Source: Candidatus Doudnabacteria bacterium RIFCSPHIGHO2_02_FULL_42_25 (GTDB lineage Bacteria > Patescibacteria > Doudnabacteria > UBA920 > O2-02-FULL-48-8). From it: 64,000 nucleotides of DNA. The translations under genes and the position numbers were made by a program. Under the pieces are notes generated by a model. That model had not been told where the DNA came from. It ran no database searches and saw nothing but the letters and a program-made list of their open reading frames with translations. Below, piece after piece: positions 48,087 through 57,164 of the stretch (position 1 is its first letter; each line of letters begins with the position of its first letter). Location of the stretch: assembly GCA_001777665.1 (NCBI GenBank), contig MFEQ01000004.1:62001-126000 (forward strand). The letters are read 5' to 3'.

Positions 48087-48926
48087 ATGACCATTCACCA
48101 ACTTATAAATTTAGGAATCAAAAAACTCAACAAAACCTCCCCATCAGCAGCCCTCGATTCGGAGGTTCTTTTGTCTTATGTGTTGAAAAAACCGAAAGAG
48201 TACCTAGTTGTCCATATGGGCAACTACGTCAGTCCGAAACAGGAAAAAAGATTTTTAACATTTATCAATCGCAGGTTACTCGGCTGGCCCGTGGCTTATC
48301 TGACGAAGTCTAAAGAATTTTATAAACTCAATCTCTACGTCGACAAGCATGTGCTGATCCCCCGCCCCGAGACTGAAGGACTTGTAGAATTAGTCCTGAA
48401 TTACCTAAAAGTACGATCGGACCAAATAGGTAAAATTAACATTTTAGATATTGGGACGGGCTCTGGAAATATTATCATCTCCCTCGCTAAAAAACTCGGG
48501 ACCAAGCACAATTACTTCGCCTCCGACATTTCACCAAAAGCTATCGCTGTGGCTAAGAAAAATGCTAAGCGCCAGAAAGTCAAAATCAAATTTGTGGATG
48601 GCAATTTACTCGAACCGTGGGGCAAACAGCATTTTGATTTAATCGTGGCCAATCTTCCCTACCTAGCAAAGCTCGTGGATCCATCGACAAAGTTTGAACC
48701 GAGAGGCGCTTTGGTCGCTGCGAAAAAAGGGCTAAAACTCTATGAGGAATTATTCAAGCAAATCTACAACCTACAACCTAAATCCTACAACCTCTTTTTG
48801 GAAATCGGCCACGACCAGGCACCAGCAATAAAAAAACTGGCCAAAAAATTCTGGCCAGTTTCGAAAACGAAAATATATAAGGATTTATTTGGACGACAGC
48901 GCTACGCGGTGATTACTCTTCTTTAG
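48087..48926 (+). CDS. prmC: Release factor glutamine methyltransferase
   Basis: Start set at ATG 48087 (MTIHQLINLGIKKLNKTSPS). 279 residues: SAALDSEVLLSYVLKKPKEY, VLIPRPETEGLVELVLNY, SAM motif LDIGTGSGNIIISLA, and catalytic motif VANLPYL where bacteria normally have NPPY. It methylates the GGQ Gln of release factors; neighbour prfA fits. Overlaps rplY at the 3' ends by 14 nt. Confidence 0.93.
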   Translation: MTIHQLINLGIKKLNKTSPSAALDSEVLLSYVLKKPKEYLVVHMGNYVSPKQEKRFLTFINRRLLGWPVAYLTKSKEFYKLNLYVDKHVLIPRPETEGLVELVLNYLKVRSDQIGKINILDIGTGSGNIIISLAKKLGTKHNYFASDISPKAIAVAKKNAKRQKVKIKFVDGNLLEPWGKQHFDLIVANLPYLAKLVDPSTKFEPRGALVAAKKGLKLYEELFKQIYNLQPKSYNLFLEIGHDQAPAIKKLAKKFWPVSKTKIYKDLFGRQRYAVITLL

Positions 48927-49605
48927 TTTTCTTATCCTCTGTGGCAGGTACCGCGGCATCATCAGTAACTCCAGGTTCGGGTTTAATCACACCTTCCACA
49001 GCTGTGACGTCTTCCACAACTTTTTCTTCCAAAGACTTCATTTCTTCTTCAGTTCGAGGTTTAGCGACATTGGCTATCACTTCTTCTGGAGATGCTGAGA
49101 TTGTAACTTTATCACCGACATTCAAACTGGAGACGCGAATCGCATCTTCAAATGTATTCAGTGAAGAAATATCAATTTCAAAGGCTTGAGGGATATCCCC
49201 TGGCAAACATTCCACCTCGACTTCAGAAAGATTTTTCACCAGAGTTCCACCCAAATTCTTTACTGCTGGAGATTCACCACTAAAGTGAATAGGAACGTGA
49301 ACTTTAACTTTTTCCGCCATGTTTACGGCATAGAAATCAACGTGAATTGGTTTACCTTTCAAATAATGGTTCTGAACTTCATGAATTAACACGGGTCGGG
49401 TCTGGCCATCTACCACTAAATTGACGATTGTAGATTCACCGGCTTTTCGAAAAGCCATGGCAAACTCACGTTCAGAGATTTCAATTTGTGTCGTATCTAC
49501 TTTGTGACCATACAAAACAGCTGGCAGTTTTCCTGCATTGCGTAGATTCTTTACTCGTTTGCCAGAAACTTCACGCTTCGTGGCGATAATTGAAATATTT
49601 TGCAT
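48913..49605 (-). CDS. rplY: Ribosomal protein bL25 (CTC form)
   Basis: 230 residues: KREVSGKRVKNLRNAGKLPA, VLIHEVQNHYLKGKPIHVDF (5S rRNA-binding part), C-terminal TL5/CTC beta domain (VHVPIHFSGESPAVKNLGGT), acidic tail. Confidence 0.95.
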   Translation of the reverse strand: MQNISIIATKREVSGKRVKNLRNAGKLPAVLYGHKVDTTQIEISEREFAMAFRKAGESTIVNLVVDGQTRPVLIHEVQNHYLKGKPIHVDFYAVNMAEKVKVHVPIHFSGESPAVKNLGGTLVKNLSEVEVECLPGDIPQAFEIDISSLNTFEDAIRVSSLNVGDKVTISASPEEVIANVAKPRTEEEMKSLEEKVVEDVTAVEGVIKPEPGVTDDAAVPATEDKKTKEE

Positions 49606-49656
49606 AAATTAAAATAGCTGTCATATCCTAACACTTTTGTGTGCCTAAGTCAACAG

Positions 49657-50016
49657 CTATTTTCGTAAGGCTGATTTGAAGTCACCATCAAAAGTTCGAA
49701 GGAACTCATGAGTAGCCAAGACTTCATCAGATGTAATGGGTTCACGATTTTTGAATTTGCTGGTATCTTGGCTGGTTAGATCAGTGACCATACCGATAGA
49801 AAAAATTTCTGGACCATCGATGGCGATTGAAAACACAACGGAACTTTTACATCGCTCGCAATCCGTATGCACTAGTAAACTTCGGCTATTAACCGGTTTA
49901 TCCTCACCCGAATCAATAACCTTGGTCTGGTCAGCGTTATATTTTTGTCCACATACAGGACACTTTAGTATATATGCCAACCACTGGAGAATTTTGTTGT
50001 AATCAAACTTGGCCAT
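49657..50016 (-). CDS. Zinc-ribbon protein, unknown
   Basis: 119 residues. CPVCGQKY (about 19-26) and CERCKSSVVFSI (about 53-64) give two CxxC pairs for one zinc. The middle is beta-rich; function unknown. Monocistronic, between rplY and rodA. Confidence 0.65.
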   Translation of the reverse strand: MAKFDYNKILQWLAYILKCPVCGQKYNADQTKVIDSGEDKPVNSRSLLVHTDCERCKSSVVFSIAIDGPEIFSIGMVTDLTSQDTSKFKNREPITSDEVLATHEFLRTFDGDFKSALRK

Positions 50017-50074
50017 ATCTTCTTTGTCTAACTATATTTTAAAACTCTAGAATGCAGTCGTCAATCAACAGTCA

Positions 50075-51199
50075 TTACTGGCTGAATCTAAGGGCTTTTT
50101 GGCGAGCGATTATGCTCTGTACTAATCCTAAAGCAAAAAGACTAGTCAAAAGCGAACTGCCGCCATAACTCACAAACGGTAGTGGAATTCCTGTTACAGG
50201 CGCAAGTTTAATATTCATGCCGATGTTAATCACCATTTGGGATAAAAACATTATCAACACACCGAGTGACAAATACATGCCGAAGTTATCCCGGGCATGT
50301 TTCGTCGCTTGAACCAATCGATAAAAAATAACACCAAACATTCCCAAGACAAACATACTGCCCAAAAATCCCAGTTCTTCAGCTATCGCGGCAAAAATAA
50401 AATCAGTTTGCCGAGCTGGTAAAAAATTTAGTTGCGATTGATATCCTCTGCCTACGCCCCGTCCCGTTATTTCTCCAGAACCGACGGCAATTTCTGACTG
50501 AATAACATTGTAACCCGTCCCCAGCGGATCGCTTTCTGGATTGAAGAAAGTATGAATTCGATCCTTCTGATAATCTTGAAGGACAAAAAACCAGCTTAAT
50601 GAGGCTGCGACCAAAAATGCTGCAAATAAAATCATCAGGTGACGTTTGTTAACATTACTGGCGAGGAGCATTCCCAGCCAAATGAGAAAGATAACAATCG
50701 AAGAGCCCAAGTCTGGTTCTATAAAAATTAGCACTGCTGGAATACCTGCGTAAATCGCAAACATTGCGACATAACGGAAATCTTTTATTCGCTCAAGGTT
50801 TCGATCCAAAAACTTCGCCATGACGATGACCATCCCTAGTTTCGCGAATTCGCTCGGTTGGATCAAAAAAAATCCAACGTCAAACCAACGAGTCGAGCCC
50901 TGAATGGTTTCCCCAAATAGCCAAACTGATATCAAACTTAGCACAACTCCTAAGTAAACAACCCAGCTGGCGTTTTTCAGTTTACGATAATCAAAAAACG
51001 CCAGAGCAAAAAGACCGACATAACCAGCAATTGCAAATGCTAATTGTCTCCACATGAGATTAGAGGCATCTTCCAGAGTTGTCGAATAAATCATAAGCAA
51101 ACCCAAAACAAGCAGCAAAGTGCTGCTTGTGGCGATATATACATCGAAGTAACGAAAATTATTTAACCAATTACGCATGAGTTTACTCATCTCGTCCAT
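50075..51199 (-). CDS. rodA: Rod shape-determining glycosyltransferase RodA (SEDS family)
   Basis: 374 residues with about ten membrane helices. SEDS motifs: FLIQPSEFAKLGMVIVMAKF, QTDFIFAAIAEELGFLGSMF and LAPVTGIPLPFVSYGGSSLL. Peptidoglycan polymerase of elongation. It overlaps the upstream gene by 17 nt. Confidence 0.92.
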   Translation of the reverse strand: MDEMSKLMRNWLNNFRYFDVYIATSSTLLLVLGLLMIYSTTLEDASNLMWRQLAFAIAGYVGLFALAFFDYRKLKNASWVVYLGVVLSLISVWLFGETIQGSTRWFDVGFFLIQPSEFAKLGMVIVMAKFLDRNLERIKDFRYVAMFAIYAGIPAVLIFIEPDLGSSIVIFLIWLGMLLASNVNKRHLMILFAAFLVAASLSWFFVLQDYQKDRIHTFFNPESDPLGTGYNVIQSEIAVGSGEITGRGVGRGYQSQLNFLPARQTDFIFAAIAEELGFLGSMFVLGMFGVIFYRLVQATKHARDNFGMYLSLGVLIMFLSQMVINIGMNIKLAPVTGIPLPFVSYGGSSLLTSLFALGLVQSIIARQKALRFSQ

Positions 51200-52007
51200 C
51201 TATGGGCGACGATTCCGGCGGCAAGCCAAAAATTTCTCGATCAAAAACATTAACTTCATAGGAAATTTCTGCTCTGACTACACCCTGCAGCCTGGATGGC
51301 CAAGAATATTGAAAAGTTCTGGTCTCGTTCGATACAAGGTCGTTAATAATGGTCGAACCCACACCCAGCACCTGATTATTATTACCGTAGAGAATAACAG
51401 GTAGGTCTACTCGCTTTAACGTATAAGGACTATTGTTTTTTACTCCAGCGTAGACAATCGTCCCACTTGCGGGATGCGTAATTTCAGTTCGTTGGATATC
51501 TAGGTCGACATTAATTTCAGGGGCATGAGAAAACTTCGTTTCACCTAGTCGAAATACAATTTCTTGCGGTGTTTGTTCATGCGTGAAGCGAGAGAACACA
51601 ATTATTTTATCCGAGCTGGGAAGAATAAAAGTCGACCCGTCAACTCTGGTCAAAACAGTGCCTCCGACAGTTTTAAATTCTGCCGTGTATTCTTGGCGCC
51701 TGACCCCCCATTCGTATTCTATATTCCTTATCTTAACATACCCTGCATAAGTATTCGGCGCAAGTGTAAAAATTTTTGATTCTAAAACTTCCAGCGGCTG
51801 CTTATCCTCATCGCTGTAAATTACCTGTGGCTCACGATGGGTCTGCATCATGATCGATATAAACCCAAATTTCAATAAATAGTAAGCGGGAACCATGGCA
51901 ACTATTGTTATCCCCAAGGCATACCAAACTTTCGTACCAACTGCTTGGGTTTTCTCTTGAGCCATGAGAACTACTTCCTGAATTCGTTCGTTATCATTTA
52001 AAGCCAT
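51183..52007 (-). CDS. Membrane-anchored protein with extracytoplasmic beta domain, unknown
   Basis: 274 residues: cytoplasmic amphipathic start, one membrane helix (about 28-50, VWYALGITIVAMVPAYYLLK), then two beta-sandwich-like regions (VIYSDEDKQPLEVLESKIFT; ITHPASGTIVYAGVKNNSPY). Just upstream of rodA and overlapping it; may be an envelope partner. Confidence 0.65.
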   Translation of the reverse strand: MALNDNERIQEVVLMAQEKTQAVGTKVWYALGITIVAMVPAYYLLKFGFISIMMQTHREPQVIYSDEDKQPLEVLESKIFTLAPNTYAGYVKIRNIEYEWGVRRQEYTAEFKTVGGTVLTRVDGSTFILPSSDKIIVFSRFTHEQTPQEIVFRLGETKFSHAPEINVDLDIQRTEITHPASGTIVYAGVKNNSPYTLKRVDLPVILYGNNNQVLGVGSTIINDLVSNETRTFQYSWPSRLQGVVRAEISYEVNVFDREIFGLPPESSPIDGRDE

Positions 52008-52057
52008 TTGATTTGAGTTTTTCTATTAAGCAAATTATATCATTTTTCATACCCATA

Positions 52058-52135
52058 GTCACCCATCCCAGACGCCACGAAGGGCGATCCGGGATCCACT
52101 TTATTGGACCCCGGATCAAGTCCGGGGTGGTTTTT
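52058..52135. repeat. Palindromic repeat, CCCGGATC family, upstream of dnaE
   Basis: CACCCATCCCAGACGC, GGGCGATCCGGGATCCAC, TGGACCCCGGATC, AAGTCCGGGGTGG. The same blocks recur at 58918-59043. It ends within the -35 region of the dnaE promoter. Confidence 0.75.
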
Positions 52136-52150
52136 GCTCTCTGGCTTGGC

Positions 52151-52156
52151 TATAAT
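52151..52156 (+). promoter_or_regulatory. dnaE -10 element
   Basis: TATAAT 6 nt before the ATG at 52163; the start site would coincide with the start codon (leaderless). The -35 position reads TGGTTT, from the repeat. Confidence 0.6.
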
Positions 52157-52162
52157 GCAAAC

Positions 52163-55100
52163 ATGGCTAAAAAGTTTACGCATTTACATGTTCATTCGCA
52201 TTATTCCCTACTCGATGGCCTTTCAAAAATCGATGCGCTAGTTAATCGCGCGAAAGAACTGGGTATGGAAGCCCTGTCTCTGACTGATCATGGTGTCATG
52301 TATGGCATAATTGAATTTTATAATGCCTGCCTGGATGCTGGAATTAAACCGATAGTCGGAATCGAAGCCTATATCGCCCCTAGAACGCTCCAGGACAAAG
52401 AAGGTAAAATCGATTCTGATTATTTTCATTTAACTCTGCTGGCCAAAAATGATGCGGGCTATAAAAATTTGCTGAAACTGACAACTATCGCTCACATTGA
52501 CGGTTTTTACTACAAACCGCGGATTGATTTGGAAACTTTAAAGCAGCATTCGGAAGGTTTGATTTGTCTTTCCGGTTGTATGCGGGGAGAACTTTCCCGA
52601 GCTGTCATGAACAAATCCGAGACAGAAATTCAATCTGTTTTAAAAAAACATTTAGATATTTTTGGCCCGGATAATTATTACATCGAGATTCAGCGAAATG
52701 GTAAAGGCTCAAACACCCAAGACGAGCGAGACAAAGAAAAACAAACGCAGAAACTGATCACTCTTGCGAAAAAAGAAAATTTAAAACTAGTGGCGACAGC
52801 GGATTGTCATTATTTATACCCGGAAGATAGTGAAGCCCAGGATGTCTTGATTTGTATTGGAACCGGCAAAACCATCAATGATCCAGATCGGCTGGACATG
52901 CGGGGCTGGGATCTGTCATTAAAATCTGAAGAAGAAATGCTAGAGCATTTCCAGGATATTCCCGAAGCTGTTTTGAATACTGTGGAAGTCGCTGAAAAAT
53001 GTGATTTAAAACTCCTTCTCAATCAGCGATACTTTCCACAAGTCGAACTTCCGGCTGGCAAAACCTCTGCCGAACATTTACGAGACCTGACTTATGCGAA
53101 AGCAATTCCTTTCTATAGTAAAGATGGAGTCATTCCTGAAGAAATTCAAAAACGCATCGACTACGAACTCGATATTATTATCAAAAAAGGTTTTGATACT
53201 TATTTTTTGATGGTAGCTGATGTCGTCGAAGGCGCTCATAAAATTGGGGCGATTACAAATACCAGGGGGAGTGCTGCTGGTAGTATTGTCGGTCGTATTT
53301 TAGGAATTACTAATGTCGACCCTTTATATTATGAACTGCCTTTTGAGCGATTTTTAACGGAACACAGACCGACTCCTCCTGATATTGATTTGGATATTGC
53401 TGACAATCATCGCGATGAGGCTATTGAATACATCACGAAAAGATACGGCCAAGATAAAGTTGCCCAAATCATTACGTTTGGAACGATGATGGCCAGGGCT
53501 GCTATCCGCGATGTCGGTCGTGCTCTAGGTGTTCCATACAGTAAATGTGATCAGATCGCCAAAATGATTCCTTTCGGGAAACAAGGATTCCACATGACGC
53601 TAGACAAAGCCGTGGATATTAACCCTGATTTGAAAGCAGCCTACGATAAAGACCCAGAAACGAAAAGAATTTTAGACATTGCCAAAAGATTAGAAGGATG
53701 CGCCAGACACGCATCAGTCCATGCTGCGGGAATTGTTATCACACCTACGGCTTTGACTGACTATATTCCTCTACAATTTGAACCCGATGGCAATCGTACT
53801 ATTACTCAATACGACATGTACGCTTTGGATTTGAATGCCAATGCCAAAGCAATTGGTGTGGTCAAATTGGATCTTTTGGGAATTCGCAACCTTTCTATTT
53901 TGGAAGCTGCGGTGCGGATAGCGCAGAAGCGCCATGATGTCACGATAGATATTTATAATCTCCCCCACCCGGATAAAAAAACTTTTAAACTACTTTCTGA
54001 AGGTCATACTTTTGGCGTGTTCCAAATGGGATCATCAGGCATGACTCGTTATCTGATGGAACTCCGGCCGAACAGTATTTTCGATATCATGGCCATGATT
54101 GCCCTTTATCGACCAGGGCCGATGCAATTTATCCCCGACTATATCAAACGCAAACATAATCCACGACTGGTCAGTTACATGGATCCAGCACTCGAGAAAA
54201 TTTTACATCGAACTTACGGAATTTTGGTTTATCAGGACGATCTCCTGACGATTGCTCATGATTTGGCCGGCTATTCGTGGGAAGAAGTTGATAAATTCCG
54301 TAAAGCTGTCGGTAAAAAAATTCCCGCCGAAATGGCCAAGCAAAAAGAAAAATTTATCAACGGTTGTATGCAAACTGTGAATTGGAGCAAAGATAAAGCT
54401 GCTGAAATTTGGGCTTGGATTGAGCCCTTCGCTGCATATGGTTTCAATAAATCACACTCCGCTTCCTACTGTGTCGTCAGTTATCAAACCGCTTACATGA
54501 AAGCCAACTATACTGTGGAATTTATGGCTGCTCTCATGACCGCTGAATCCGGCGATCTTCCCACAATATCCGAAGCTGTGGAAGAATGTAAAAAATTAAA
54601 TATTGAAGTACTTCCTCCTGATGTCAATGAAAGTTTGGCCAATTTTACTGTAGTAGATGAGAGTCACATTCGGTTCGGATTGTCTGCAATTAAAAATTTG
54701 GGTTCTGATGTGGTTGGGATTATTATTGAACAACGGAAACAATCTGGAAAATTCACCTCGATTGAAGACTTCGTCAAAAGAATTCAGACCCGCAATTTCA
54801 ACAAAAAATCCTGGGAAGCCTTGGCCAAATCAGGAGCCTTGGATTCATTGGGCGAACGCAATCAATTATTAGCCAATACTGAAGTTCTCCTAGAATTTGC
54901 CCGAAGCTTTGGGAAAACCGAAAACCAAGCATCTTTGTTCGGGGCTGAACTCATGCCTGCATCTGCACTCAAGCTTCGCGAAGTGGAAGCCGCGACCAAA
55001 AAAGAAATGCTTGGCTGGGAAAAAGAATTACTCGGCCTCTATGTCAGCGCTCACCCGATGGAAGAATATGTAGAACAACTGAAAAAAATCGCCAAACCGA

Positions 55101-55594
55101 TCAAAGAAGTGATAGAAAATAAAATCGCGAATACTACTATCGGTGGCATCGTAACTAGAGTTCAGAAAATCTTGACCAGAAAAGGCGAACAGATGGCATT
55201 CATCGATTTGGAAGATTTGGGAGGCCTCATCGAACTCGTTGTCTTCCCCGGGATCTATAACAAACACAATGACCTTTTAGTCGAAGGTAAAATTGTGCTG
55301 GCCACTGGAAAACTTTCTGACAAAGATGGAGAGCCTAAATTCCTAGTGGATGATATGCGAGAATTTGGACAGCAATCAATTCCACAAGAACCACAGTCTG
55401 TGACTATCAAAATCCCAGAAGCTGCGACTGATGAATTATTTGCCCAACTAAAAACACTTTTTGAATCTGCTCCAGGTGACATGAGCGTAAATCTCATGAT
55501 CCGAGAGCAAAAAGTCAAAACACCTTTTCGAATCAACCTTGACGATGAGCTTAAGGTTAAAATCAAGGCACTGCTCGGGAACAATTTGCAATAA
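52163..55594 (+). CDS. dnaE: DNA polymerase III alpha subunit
   Basis: Start set at ATG 52163 (MAKKFTHLHVHSHYSLLDGL), since the PHP domain begins with HLHVHSHYS. 1143 residues: PHP (about 1-280), catalytic core with NTRGSAAGSIVGRILGITNV and PDIDLDIAD (two catalytic Asp), AYGFNKSHSASYCVVSYQTA, HhH region, OB fold (about 1000-1075, TIGGIVTRVQKILTRKGEQM). Complete length. Replicative polymerase. Confidence 0.97.
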   Translation: MAKKFTHLHVHSHYSLLDGLSKIDALVNRAKELGMEALSLTDHGVMYGIIEFYNACLDAGIKPIVGIEAYIAPRTLQDKEGKIDSDYFHLTLLAKNDAGYKNLLKLTTIAHIDGFYYKPRIDLETLKQHSEGLICLSGCMRGELSRAVMNKSETEIQSVLKKHLDIFGPDNYYIEIQRNGKGSNTQDERDKEKQTQKLITLAKKENLKLVATADCHYLYPEDSEAQDVLICIGTGKTINDPDRLDMRGWDLSLKSEEEMLEHFQDIPEAVLNTVEVAEKCDLKLLLNQRYFPQVELPAGKTSAEHLRDLTYAKAIPFYSKDGVIPEEIQKRIDYELDIIIKKGFDTYFLMVADVVEGAHKIGAITNTRGSAAGSIVGRILGITNVDPLYYELPFERFLTEHRPTPPDIDLDIADNHRDEAIEYITKRYGQDKVAQIITFGTMMARAAIRDVGRALGVPYSKCDQIAKMIPFGKQGFHMTLDKAVDINPDLKAAYDKDPETKRILDIAKRLEGCARHASVHAAGIVITPTALTDYIPLQFEPDGNRTITQYDMYALDLNANAKAIGVVKLDLLGIRNLSILEAAVRIAQKRHDVTIDIYNLPHPDKKTFKLLSEGHTFGVFQMGSSGMTRYLMELRPNSIFDIMAMIALYRPGPMQFIPDYIKRKHNPRLVSYMDPALEKILHRTYGILVYQDDLLTIAHDLAGYSWEEVDKFRKAVGKKIPAEMAKQKEKFINGCMQTVNWSKDKAAEIWAWIEPFAAYGFNKSHSASYCVVSYQTAYMKANYTVEFMAALMTAESGDLPTISEAVEECKKLNIEVLPPDVNESLANFTVVDESHIRFGLSAIKNLGSDVVGIIIEQRKQSGKFTSIEDFVKRIQTRNFNKKSWEALAKSGALDSLGERNQLLANTEVLLEFARSFGKTENQASLFGAELMPASALKLREVEAATKKEMLGWEKELLGLYVSAHPMEEYVEQLKKIAKPIKEVIENKIANTTIGGIVTRVQKILTRKGEQMAFIDLEDLGGLIELVVFPGIYNKHNDLLVEGKIVLATGKLSDKDGEPKFLVDDMREFGQQSIPQEPQSVTIKIPEAATDELFAQLKTLFESAPGDMSVNLMIREQKVKTPFRINLDDELKVKIKALLGNNLQ

Positions 55595-55614
55595 CCAATC
55601 TGAAGTCCTATAAT
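55586..55614 (+). promoter_or_regulatory. thrS promoter
   Basis: TTGCAA (55586-55591), 17-bp spacer, TATAAT (55609-55614), overlapping the dnaE stop codon. Confidence 0.8.
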
Positions 55615-55620
55615 AATCTT

Positions 55621-55790
55621 AAGTTTTTGAAAGCGATGCTTGTCCGCCGTAGCCTTGGCGGAGGCGGAAAACGGCTACCAACCGTGGAGCTTTCTCGAGA
55701 ACTTGCCTCGTTATGCAAGAAATGAAGATAAAGTTTTGGGTGGAAACGTCCTCCTGGACCCCAAGCATCAGTGCTTGGATTTTTTATTAA
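55621..55790 (+). promoter_or_regulatory. Probable T-box riboswitch in front of thrS
   Basis: Stem-I-like closure GAAAGC (55629-55634) with GCTTTC (55689-55694); inside it an ACGG-CTACCAA-CCGT hairpin displays ACC, a Thr codon. The T-box-like sequence GGGTGGAAACG (55738-55748) contains TGGA, complementary to the TCCA ends of both tRNA-Thr genes here. An intrinsic terminator CCAAGCA-TCA-GTGCTTGG with T6 follows (55761-55785). Part of stem I (GTCCGCC...GGCGGA) may be a dispersed repeat, so stem I is the weaker half. Confidence 0.55.
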
Positions 55791-55801
55791 CCTATATAAC
55801 T

Positions 55802-57034
55802 ATGAGCGAACAAGAACACGATCACAAAATTTTAGGACCGAAACTCGACCTGTTTACCTTTTCAGATGCAGTAGGCAAAGGGTTGCCGCTGTTTACAGCC
55901 AAAGGTGCCACAGTTCGACGGGAATTGGAACGCTTTATAGTCGATGAAGAAATCAAACGCGGCTACCAACACGTTATAACTCCCGACATCGCAAAGCTGG
56001 ATCTCTACCGTAAATCCGGACATTATCCGCATTACAAAGATTCCATGTACGCCCCGATCAAAGTCGAAGATGAAGAGTTTATGCTACGCCCTATGACCTG
56101 TCCTCACCACTTTGAACTTTATCTTCGCAAACCGGTAAGCTACCGAGAGCTTCCTATGAGGATCGCGGAGGTGGCAAAACTTTATCGCTTTGAGCAATCT
56201 GGTGAGCTTATGGGTTTGCAGCGCGTTCGTAGTTTTTGTTTGTCTGATGCACATATTATTTGCGCGAGCGAAGAACAAGCTACTGATGAAGCTTCTCAAG
56301 CTCTAGATTTGATTGAATACGTAACGGGAGTGCTTGGTTTAACTCATGGGAAAGACTATTGGTACAGACTTTCTCTGGGTGATCGAAGTAACAAAGAAAA
56401 ATATTATAAAAATGACGCGGCTTGGGAAAAGGGTGAGGAGTTGCTTCGACAAATGCTTCAAAAACGAGGTCAAAAATTTGATGAAGCTAAAGACGAGGCG
56501 GCTTTCTACGGTCCGAAAATCGATGTCCAGATGAGAAACGCAAATGGTAAAGAAGATACCGCTTTTACAGTCCAGTACGACTTCTGCATGCCTGATCGAT
56601 TTGATCTAACTTACGTAGGTCCAGACGGCGAATCGAAACGAGCATTTGTAGTTCACCGCTCCTCCATTGGCGCGATTGAACGAATCATGGCATTTTTGAT
56701 TGAACGGTATGCCGGCGCTTTTCCGGTTTGGCTGTCCCCTATACAAGCCAAAATCCTGCCGATCTCGGATAAGCTAAATAAATATGCTCAAGAGTTAACT
56801 CTAGAGTTAAAAAAACATGATATCCGGGTAGAACTTGATGATCGATCAGAATCAGTGGGCAAAAAAATCCGTGACGCGGAAATGGAAAAAGTTCCTTATA
56901 TGCTAATCATCGGTGAAAAAGAAGCTAAAGCAAAAACTGTTTCTATCCGTGGCCGCAATCAAAGGGATCTGGGAACTATGAAACTCGAGAACTTTATCAA
57001 AAAGATTTCAGACGAGATCGCAAACCGAGCATAA
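55802..57034 (+). CDS. thrS: Threonyl-tRNA synthetase, short form without TGS and editing domains
   Basis: Start set at ATG 55802 (MSEQEHDHKILGPKLDLFTF), the beginning of the catalytic domain; the frame further up lies in the riboswitch. 410 residues against about 640. MLRPMTCPHHFELY (motif 2 region, zinc Cys), AFYGPKIDVQMRNANGKEDT, HRSSIGAIERIMAFLIERYA (motif 3), C-terminal anticodon-binding domain (LELKKHDIRVELDDRSESVG). Missing the N2 domain that removes Ser from tRNA-Thr. Confidence 0.94.
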   Translation: MSEQEHDHKILGPKLDLFTFSDAVGKGLPLFTAKGATVRRELERFIVDEEIKRGYQHVITPDIAKLDLYRKSGHYPHYKDSMYAPIKVEDEEFMLRPMTCPHHFELYLRKPVSYRELPMRIAEVAKLYRFEQSGELMGLQRVRSFCLSDAHIICASEEQATDEASQALDLIEYVTGVLGLTHGKDYWYRLSLGDRSNKEKYYKNDAAWEKGEELLRQMLQKRGQKFDEAKDEAAFYGPKIDVQMRNANGKEDTAFTVQYDFCMPDRFDLTYVGPDGESKRAFVVHRSSIGAIERIMAFLIERYAGAFPVWLSPIQAKILPISDKLNKYAQELTLELKKHDIRVELDDRSESVGKKIRDAEMEKVPYMLIIGEKEAKAKTVSIRGRNQRDLGTMKLENFIKKISDEIANRA

Positions 57035-57134
57035 ATCCAGCACCAGTTTTGACTGGTGTAGGTATGTGGAAAATTTTTAATAATTAAAAAGACGAAGTAT
57101 TATCTCTATCCTAACAAAAAAACTGGTGCTGGAT
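57035..57134. repeat. Inverted repeat after thrS (ATCCAGCACCA family)
   Basis: ATCCAGCACCAGTTTT (57035-57050) and AAAAACTGGTGCTGGAT (57118-57134), starting on the base after the thrS stop. A short inner GACTGGTG partly pairs with the left arm. Same ends as the repeat at 24254-24288. Confidence 0.85.
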
Positions 57135-57164
57135 AAAAAAAGCGCCTTCCCTAAGGGGTCAGCG
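57135..57164 (-). terminator. Terminator of the 57159 gene
   Basis: Minus strand GCGC-TGA-CCCC-TTA-GGG-AA-GGCGC overlapping the stop codon, then TTTTTTT. Confidence 0.75.

Noticed and set aside
55640..55801. 54-codon extension of thrS upstream of 55802
   Set aside because: The DNA is a promoter-distal structured leader with a T-box-like motif and terminator; the peptide has no similarity to a TGS or editing domain.
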